Shown here: piece after piece, positions 27,259 to 32,781 of the stretch
Position numbering within the stretch: the stretch's first letter is position 1
Layout of the letters: every line of letters starts with the position of its first letter
Origin: JAGMXM01 sp964458325
GTDB lineage: Bacteria; Verrucomicrobiota; Verrucomicrobiia; Limisphaerales; UBA1319
Direction: 5' to 3'
Length of the DNA stretch: 32,781 nucleotides
NCBI GenBank assembly: GCA_964458325.1
Contig: CAYWIM010000052.1
Location: 1-32,781, forward strand
Program-made: the position numbers and the translations under genes
Notes under the pieces: generated by a model
Told to the model about the DNA's origin: nothing
What the model saw: the letters and a program-made list of their open reading frames with translations, nothing else
Databases searched by the model: none

Positions 27259-30200
27259 ATGCTTGACTTCATCATTAAGAAAGTAATTGGCACCAAGAAC
27301 GACCGGGAAGTCCGCCGGCTGCGTCCCATCGTCGGGCGCATCAACGAGATCGAGCAGTCGCTGCAATCGTTGCCCGAGGAGGATCTTCGCCAGAAGACCG
27401 CCCAGTACAAGGCTCGGCTGTCGGAGATCACCGACCTGGCCGAGGTGGCCCGGACGCTCAGCGAGATCATGCCCGAGGCATTCGCGCTGGTGAAGACCGC
27501 CTGCCGCCGTCTCGTCGGCCGGGAGATCACTGTCCGCGGGCTTCCCGTGGTCTGGGACATGGTGCCTTTCGATGTGCAGCTCATCGGCGGCTACGCCCTC
27601 CACACAGGCCGGATCGCGGAAATGGCCACCGGCGAGGGCAAAACGCTGGTCGCCACGCTCCCTGTCTATCTCAACGCCCTGACAGGCCGGGGCGTCCACG
27701 TCGTGACGGTGAACGATTATCTCGCCGCGCGCGACAGCGAATGGATGGGCGCGGTCTACCGCCTCCTGGGCCTGACCGTCGGCTGCATCCTCCACGACCA
27801 ACCCCCGCATGTCCGCCGCGCCCAGTACGCCTGCGACATCACTTACGGCACCAATGCCGAGTTCGGATTCGACTACCTCCGGGACAACGGCATGGCGATC
27901 CGCGCCGAGGACCAGGTTCAGCGCGGCCATTATTACGCCATCGTTGACGAGGTGGATTCGATCCTGATCGACGAGGCCCGGACCCCCCTCATCATCAGCG
28001 GCCCCGCGGTCGTCAACGTCGACAACACCTATTACGAGCAGTTCAAGCCGCTGATCGACTCGCTGGTCGCCGCCCAGCAACGGCTCTGCGGCCGGTTTCT
28101 CGACGACGCCCGGCGCCTGCTCGAGCAGATCCAATCCGCCAAGGGCAAGAACGACGCTTCGCTGGCCGATCTCCAGCGCGAAGCCGGCCTGCTCCTGTAC
28201 CGGGTGAAGCTCGGCCAGCCCAAGTCCACCGCGCTGCTGAAGCTCCTCGAGGATCCCGACCATGTCCGGCTGATGAATTCGGCCGAGCTCGAGCTCCACG
28301 CCGACCAGAGCAAGAAGACGCTCTATGCCGAGAAAGAGGAGCTGCTGTTCGCGATCGAGGAGAAGTCCCACGACGCCGACCTGACCGAGAAGGGCCGCAA
28401 TTTTCTCAGCCCGAAGGATCCCGAGGCGTTTGTCCTGCCCGATCTCACCACGATCTTTCACGAGATCGACACCGGCGCGGAAGCCGATCCGCGCAAGCGC
28501 ATCGAGGCCAAGGCGAAAATCCAGGCCGATTACGAGACGCGCGCGCAGAAGATCCATGTCATCTCGCAGCTCCTGAAGGCCTACTGCCTTTACGAAAAGG
28601 ACGTCGAATACGTCATCCAGGACAACAAGGTCATCATTGTCGACGAGCACACCGGCCGCCTCATGACCGGCCGGCGATGGAGCGACGGCCTCCACCAGGC
28701 CGTCGAGGCCAAGGAAGGCGTCGAGATCGAACGCGAGACGCAGACCCTGGCCACCATCACGATCCAGAATTATTTCCGGCTGTATCACAAGCTGGCCGGC
28801 ATGACCGGCACGGCCGAGACCGAGGCATCCGAGTTTTTTGACATTTACAAGCTCGGCGTCCTGGTCATCCCGACGAACAAGCCTGTCCGCCGCCAGGACC
28901 AAAACGACTCGGTCTACAAGACCCGCCGCGAAAAATTCGACGCCGTGGTCAACGAGATCGTCCAGCTCCATCAGCAGGGCCGCCCCATCCTGGTCGGCAC
29001 TATCTCGGTCGAGGCCAGCGAACATCTCTCCCGGCTGCTCCAGCGCACCGGCATCATCCACAACGTCCTCAACGCCAAATACCATCAGAAAGAGGCTGAG
29101 ATCGTCGCCCGCGCCGGCCAGCGGGGCGGCGTCACGATCGCCACGAATATGGCCGGGCGCGGCACCGACATTAAGCTCGGCGCCGGCGTCGCCGATGTGG
29201 GCGGTCTCCATGTGATCGGCACCGAACGCCACGAAGCCCGGCGCATCGACCGCCAGCTGCGGGGCCGCTGCGCGCGCCAGGGCGATCCCGGCTCCTCCCA
29301 CTTCTTCATCTCGCTCGAAGACGATCTCATGCGGCTGTTCGGCTCGGACCGCATCGTGAAAGTCATGGAGCGAGTCGGCCTCGAAGAAGGCCAGGAGCTG
29401 ACCCACCCCCTGCTCAACCGGTCGATCCAGACCGCCCAGAAACGGGTCGAGCAGCACAATTTCCAGATCCGGAAGCGGACGCTCGAATACGACGACGTCA
29501 TGAACAAGCAGCGCGAGGTCGTCTACGGCTTCCGCAACGAGATCATCCGCTCCCAGGACGTCCGCGATCGGCTCATGGACATTATGGAGGAGGTGGTGGT
29601 CCAGAAGATGGATGCCTACACCTCGCCAACGGCGGATCCCACGGCCTGGAATTTCCGCGGGCTGTCGGACTGGGTGAACCTGAATTTTCCTTTGGGCGTG
29701 CGGGATCGCGACTTGCTCCGGATCGCCCAGACCTCGATCGAGGCGCCTGTGCCCGGCTCCCTGTTCGAGAATTTCAGCCCATCCCAGCTCGGCGTGGCCC
29801 AGAACATCATCCAGCAGATCCGCGATGCCTACGAGCTCAAGGCCAGCTTCGAGGATTCCCAGGCCATCCAGGCCATCGAGAAATACACCATCCTCACCGC
29901 CATCGACCGGCTCTGGCAGGAGCACCTCTATTTCATGGACAGCCTCCGCAACTCCATCGGCCTTCGCGCCTATGGCCAGAGGGATCCCCTCATCGAATAC
30001 AAGGCCGAGGCATACAAGACGTTCGAGATCCTCATGGTCAATATCAAGACCGAGATCTGCCACAATATTTTCCGAAGCGCTTCGAGCATGATGGCGTTCG
30101 AGCAGTTCCTCCATAATTTGCCCCAAAGCACTGTCCACCAGGAAACCAGCGCCTTCGGCCAGAAAGCCCCTCCCGCCGATCCCAAGGCGGCCGCAATGGT

Positions 30201-30321
30201 CAGCGAGGCCGCCGATGCCGTCAGCCGCGTCCGCCCCGTCCGATCCGGGCCCAAGGTCGGACGCAACGATCCTTGTCCCTGCGGCAGCGGCAAGAAATAC
30301 AAGCAATGCTGCGGCCGATAG
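27259..30321 (+). CDS. secA: preprotein translocase ATPase SecA
   Basis: A 1020-residue motor that drives unfolded preproteins through SecYEG. The Walker A motif EMATGEGKTLVA is at 121-132. Walker B is VDEVDSILIDEARTP (229-243), and GTNAEFGFDYLRDN (197-210) belongs to the first helicase domain. MAGRGTDIKLG and ERHEARRIDRQLRGR are helicase motifs of the second. The C-terminus NDPCPCGSGKKYKQCCGR is the zinc-binding SEC-C tail that contacts SecB and phospholipids. It is about 120 residues longer than the E. coli protein. The extra length lies mainly around 255-345, a charged helical insertion in the preprotein-crosslinking region; similar insertions occur in other PVC and Bacteroidota SecA proteins. 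The ATG at 27259 is chosen over the TTG at 27253. No clear Shine-Dalgarno is seen. Confidence 0.97.
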   Translation: MLDFIIKKVIGTKNDREVRRLRPIVGRINEIEQSLQSLPEEDLRQKTAQYKARLSEITDLAEVARTLSEIMPEAFALVKTACRRLVGREITVRGLPVVWDMVPFDVQLIGGYALHTGRIAEMATGEGKTLVATLPVYLNALTGRGVHVVTVNDYLAARDSEWMGAVYRLLGLTVGCILHDQPPHVRRAQYACDITYGTNAEFGFDYLRDNGMAIRAEDQVQRGHYYAIVDEVDSILIDEARTPLIISGPAVVNVDNTYYEQFKPLIDSLVAAQQRLCGRFLDDARRLLEQIQSAKGKNDASLADLQREAGLLLYRVKLGQPKSTALLKLLEDPDHVRLMNSAELELHADQSKKTLYAEKEELLFAIEEKSHDADLTEKGRNFLSPKDPEAFVLPDLTTIFHEIDTGAEADPRKRIEAKAKIQADYETRAQKIHVISQLLKAYCLYEKDVEYVIQDNKVIIVDEHTGRLMTGRRWSDGLHQAVEAKEGVEIERETQTLATITIQNYFRLYHKLAGMTGTAETEASEFFDIYKLGVLVIPTNKPVRRQDQNDSVYKTRREKFDAVVNEIVQLHQQGRPILVGTISVEASEHLSRLLQRTGIIHNVLNAKYHQKEAEIVARAGQRGGVTIATNMAGRGTDIKLGAGVADVGGLHVIGTERHEARRIDRQLRGRCARQGDPGSSHFFISLEDDLMRLFGSDRIVKVMERVGLEEGQELTHPLLNRSIQTAQKRVEQHNFQIRKRTLEYDDVMNKQREVVYGFRNEIIRSQDVRDRLMDIMEEVVVQKMDAYTSPTADPTAWNFRGLSDWVNLNFPLGVRDRDLLRIAQTSIEAPVPGSLFENFSPSQLGVAQNIIQQIRDAYELKASFEDSQAIQAIEKYTILTAIDRLWQEHLYFMDSLRNSIGLRAYGQRDPLIEYKAEAYKTFEILMVNIKTEICHNIFRSASSMMAFEQFLHNLPQSTVHQETSAFGQKAPPADPKAAAMVSEAADAVSRVRPVRSGPKVGRNDPCPCGSGKKYKQCCGR

Positions 30322-30364
30322 ATTGGATCCGCTCCCGGGTCGCGAGCCGGGGCGGCCAGGCTCC

Positions 30365-30991
30365 GTGCGGCTTGGGCGGAATCGGCAACAGGGTGGGGTC
30401 GGGAAGCCGAAACGCAATCCATTCCCATTGAAGGCGCGTTGGTACTACCTGATTTTGCTGTTGCTGCTGCTGGATGCCGGTCTTGTTCGCTGGTGGTACG
30501 GCGGCTGGCGTGAACACCGGGTCGATCCCGTCATCGCTGCCGCCGCGCGGCGCTACGGGATGGAGCCTGCCCTGGTGAAGGCCGTCGTCTGGAAGGAGAG
30601 CCGTTTCAACCCGCGCGCCCGGGGCCAGGCCGGCGAGATCGGCCTCATGCAGATCCGCGAGCCCGCTGCCCGCGAATGGGCTCAGGCCGAAAACATCCGC
30701 GGCTTCCACACGAACCTCCTGTTCGATCCCATGATCAACACGCGGGCGGGAACATGGTACTTGCGCAAGCTGATGCGCCGCTACACGGCCACGGACAATC
30801 CGACCGCCTACGCCCTGGCCGACTACAATGCCGGCCGCACCCATGTCCTCCGCTGGAATGGCGGCGCCGCCCTCACCAACAGCGCGCGGTTCCTCGAGCA
30901 AATGGATTTCCCCGGCACCCGCCAATACGTGATCGATATCCAGGCCCGGCTCGAACATTACCGCGCGCTCCAGTCGCGCTCGACGCCGTGA
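30365..30991 (+). CDS. membrane-anchored lytic transglycosylase (SLT domain)
   Basis: About 208 residues. A single N-terminal hydrophobic helix (YYLILLLLLLDAGLV) anchors a periplasmic SLT domain that cleaves the glycan strand of peptidoglycan. The domain is complete: WKESRFNPRA carries the catalytic Glu. GEIGLMQI, LLFDPMINTRAGTWYL, YALADYNAGRTHVLRW and a late Tyr motif (RQYVIDI) follow in the family order. No ATG is present in the N-terminal part. The best starts are the GTG at 30365, with AGG a few bases upstream, and the TTG at 30428, which begins just before the membrane helix. The gene follows secA by 43 bases and may share its transcript. Confidence 0.87.
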   Translation: MRLGRNRQQGGVGKPKRNPFPLKARWYYLILLLLLLDAGLVRWWYGGWREHRVDPVIAAAARRYGMEPALVKAVVWKESRFNPRARGQAGEIGLMQIREPAAREWAQAENIRGFHTNLLFDPMINTRAGTWYLRKLMRRYTATDNPTAYALADYNAGRTHVLRWNGGAALTNSARFLEQMDFPGTRQYVIDIQARLEHYRALQSRSTP

Positions 30992-31172
30992 AGGCCACCG
31001 GCTCGGCATGGGATTGGCAACTCGGGTTGGCCACGCCGAAATGGCGCGCATTGCGCGGAAATCGACTCGCCAGCCGGGACGCCATCGATGAACGGGAAGG
31101 CTCATGGAATCGTGGTCGAGAGCTGCCGTCAGCCGGGCGCGCGCATCAACCTCGAGCAGGCGGGGGAAGGCT
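30992..31172. other. 181-base spacer before the kinase gene
   Basis: Short open frames cross it in two frames: about 27 codons from an ATG at 31008, and a longer frame from an ATG at 31088 that runs into the kinase gene out of frame. Both give plausible amino-acid mixtures, but they have weak ribosome sites and no recognised family. They could be remnants of a lost 5' part of the kinase gene. Confidence 0.3.
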
Positions 31173-32781
31173 ATGGGAACCAGGCCTTCCATTCTGGGGT
31201 TTCTCACTCGCTTTGCCCGGCTGATGGGATCATTTGCTGTCGAGCAGTGGCGGGCACGCCAGGCCGAACTCAGCATTCGGAACCAGGCGGTCGAACAGCA
31301 GCGCCAGCGCGCCGCGGCCGTCAGCCTGGCGGAGGACGCAGAACATTCTCGGGCTGAAGTCACGGCCTACAAGGAACATCTCGAGGAATTGGTCGAGGAG
31401 CGCACCGCCGAGCTGGCGGTGGCCAAAGCAAAGGCCCAGGAGGCCACGCAGATGAAGTCCATGTTCCTGGCGAACATGAGCCACGAAATCCGCACGCCGA
31501 TGAACGCCATCATCGGCCTGTCGCATCTCGCCCTCAAGACCCAGCTCACTCCGAAGCAGTGCGACTACGTCAGCAAGATCCACAACGCCGGCACGTCGCT
31601 GCTCTCCGTCATCAACGACATCCTCGACTTCTCGAAGATCGAGGCCGGCAAGCTCGACATCGAGACGACGGACTTCAAGCTCGACGAAGTCATCGGCTCC
31701 GTGACCACCCTTACCGCCCAGAAGGCGCACGACAAGGGCCTGGAGTTTCTGGCTCATGTCTCGCCCGAGATCCCGGAGCACCTGCTGGGCGACCCGCTCC
31801 GCCTCGGCCAGATCCTGACCAACTTCGTCAACAATGCGGTCAAGTTCACCGAGCATGGCGAGATCCGGCTCGCGATCGAGCTGCTTGAACGCACCGGCGA
31901 AAAGGCGCAGCTCAAGTTCTCCGTGCGCGACACGGGGATCGGCATGACGAAGGAGCAGGCGGCCAAGCTGTTCCAGCCCTTTACCCAGGCCGACATGTCC
32001 ACCACGCGCAAGCATGGCGGCACGGGCCTCGGCCTCACCATCTGCCGCCGGCTCGTCGAGCTGATGGGCGGGCGCGTCTGGCTCGAGAGCGAGGCCGGGG
32101 CCGGCAGCACATTCTTCTTTACCGTCTGGCTCGGCGTCGGTTCCGCCACGGGCGCCGGGAAGATCGTGCCTGAGCATCTGGCGCAACTGCGCGTGCTGGT
32201 CGTGGATGACAATCCCGCTGCGCGCGAGATCTTGCAGGAGCCGCTCAGCGCTATCGCTCGATGTGTCGACACGGCCGCATCCGGCAAGGAGGCCATTGCA
32301 GCGATCCAGCAACAGGACGGCACCGAGCCTTACGACATCGTGTTCATGGACTGGCGCATGCCCGGCATGGACGGCCACCAGGCCACCGCCAAGCTCCGCG
32401 CCGACGCGCGGTTCGCGAGCCTGCCGATCATCGCCATGACGGCGCATGCGACGATCGAGGAGCGCCAGCGTTGTCTGGCCGCCGGCATGAACGACCACAT
32501 CGCCAAGCCGATCGATCCGGGCAACTTGTTTGGGACCGCGGCGCGATTCTACAAGCCGGCGGGTGTGGCGGCTGCTTCCGATCCTGGCGCGGGCGTTCGC
32601 CATCCATCGCAGGAAGAAAACGATGAAGTTCCTCCATCGATGTCGCTCGGCGCTGAGCCAAAGCGGGCTGCAGTTTGCGCGCCGGAGCCAACAGAGATTC
32701 CATCGGTCGAAGGGCTCGACGCGAACGACGGCCTGGCCCGGGTGGCAGGCAACCGGAAGCTATACCTGAAGCTCCTCCATC
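31173..32781 (+). CDS. hybrid sensor histidine kinase, 3' end beyond the window
   Basis: 536 codons are visible and the frame is open at the window end. The domain order is: a short N-terminus and coiled coil (about 22-90); HisKA with MSHEIRTPMNA (His104 as phosphorylation site); HATPase with DPLRLGQILTNFVNNAVKF, DTGIGM and GGTGLGLTICRRL; a receiver domain with LRVLVVDDNP, FMDWRMPGMDG (Asp393) and an AMTAH strand with a later Lys (IAKPID). The sequence then enters an Hpt-like domain (GLDANDGLARVAGNRKLY). This is a phosphorelay kinase with His, Asp and His steps in one chain. No membrane segment or input domain (PAS, CHASE, HAMP) is seen before the coiled coil. The ATG at 31173 has GGGGAAGG just upstream; the ATG at 31224 is a weaker alternative. 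Confidence 0.9.
   Translation, partial: MGTRPSILGFLTRFARLMGSFAVEQWRARQAELSIRNQAVEQQRQRAAAVSLAEDAEHSRAEVTAYKEHLEELVEERTAELAVAKAKAQEATQMKSMFLANMSHEIRTPMNAIIGLSHLALKTQLTPKQCDYVSKIHNAGTSLLSVINDILDFSKIEAGKLDIETTDFKLDEVIGSVTTLTAQKAHDKGLEFLAHVSPEIPEHLLGDPLRLGQILTNFVNNAVKFTEHGEIRLAIELLERTGEKAQLKFSVRDTGIGMTKEQAAKLFQPFTQADMSTTRKHGGTGLGLTICRRLVELMGGRVWLESEAGAGSTFFFTVWLGVGSATGAGKIVPEHLAQLRVLVVDDNPAAREILQEPLSAIARCVDTAASGKEAIAAIQQQDGTEPYDIVFMDWRMPGMDGHQATAKLRADARFASLPIIAMTAHATIEERQRCLAAGMNDHIAKPIDPGNLFGTAARFYKPAGVAAASDPGAGVRHPSQEENDEVPPSMSLGAEPKRAAVCAPEPTEIPSVEGLDANDGLARVAGNRKLYLKLLH

Noticed and set aside
27199..30417. A 1072-codon open frame on the minus strand covering all of secA
   Set aside because: It is a shadow of high GC at third codon positions. 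The plus strand encodes a complete SecA with every motif, and the antisense product matches no family.

Overview
The window looks like chromosomal DNA of a free-living, high-GC bacterium of the PVC group, most likely Verrucomicrobiota. This is inferred from gene content. There are two PEP-CTERM proteins, four Tat-signal proteins of types common in Verrucomicrobiota and Planctomycetota, a DUF1080 protein, a DUF4962/heparinase II/III lyase, an OmcB-like cysteine-rich repeat protein and a SecA with an inserted segment. No phage, plasmid, insertion sequence, CRISPR array, tRNA or rRNA gene is visible.

Layout. 0.05-1.4 kb: NADP-type isocitrate dehydrogenase. 1.6-3.4 kb: a self-contained minus-strand unit (promoter, OmcB-like protein, intrinsic terminator). 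3.5-5.7 kb: an unrecognised protein tightly coupled to a Tat-exported alkaline-phosphatase-superfamily protein. 6.0-12.6 kb: a secreted and surface block with a PEP-CTERM protein, a Tat Gfo/Idh/MocA oxidoreductase, a secreted spermidine-synthase-like protein on the minus strand, a Tat aldo/keto-reductase-like protein, and a heparinase II/III-family polysaccharide lyase. 12.7-16.6 kb: a Yip1-like membrane protein (minus), then a VanZ-ComEC pair. 16.7-20.1 kb (minus): a membrane pyrophosphatase and a DUF1080 protein. 20.6-22.1 kb: a second PEP-CTERM protein with a clear terminator, then infC. 22.1-25.3 kb (minus): an inositol-monophosphatase-family enzyme and an octaheme cytochrome with HEAT and TPR repeats. 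25.4-27.1 kb: a truncated-looking membrane protein convergent with a second Tat Gfo/Idh/MocA oxidoreductase. 27.3-32.8 kb: secA, a lytic transglycosylase, and a hybrid histidine kinase that runs off the window.

How the genes fit together. Housekeeping genes (icd, infC, secA, hppA, comEC) alternate with envelope and polysaccharide functions. The Tat oxidoreductases, the DUF1080 protein, the aldo/keto-reductase-like protein and the lyase could together form an extracytoplasmic route for attacking glycans through oxidised (keto-sugar) intermediates. They lie in several transcription units, so this is a hypothesis.

No single locus stands out as a clearly new defence or mobile system. The points most worth checking are the octaheme-HEAT-TPR protein, the ComEC protein with an altered metallo-beta-lactamase motif, the infC gene whose putative promoter overlaps an upstream terminator, the Tat glycan-oxidation set, and a membrane protein that seems to have lost its catalytic domain.
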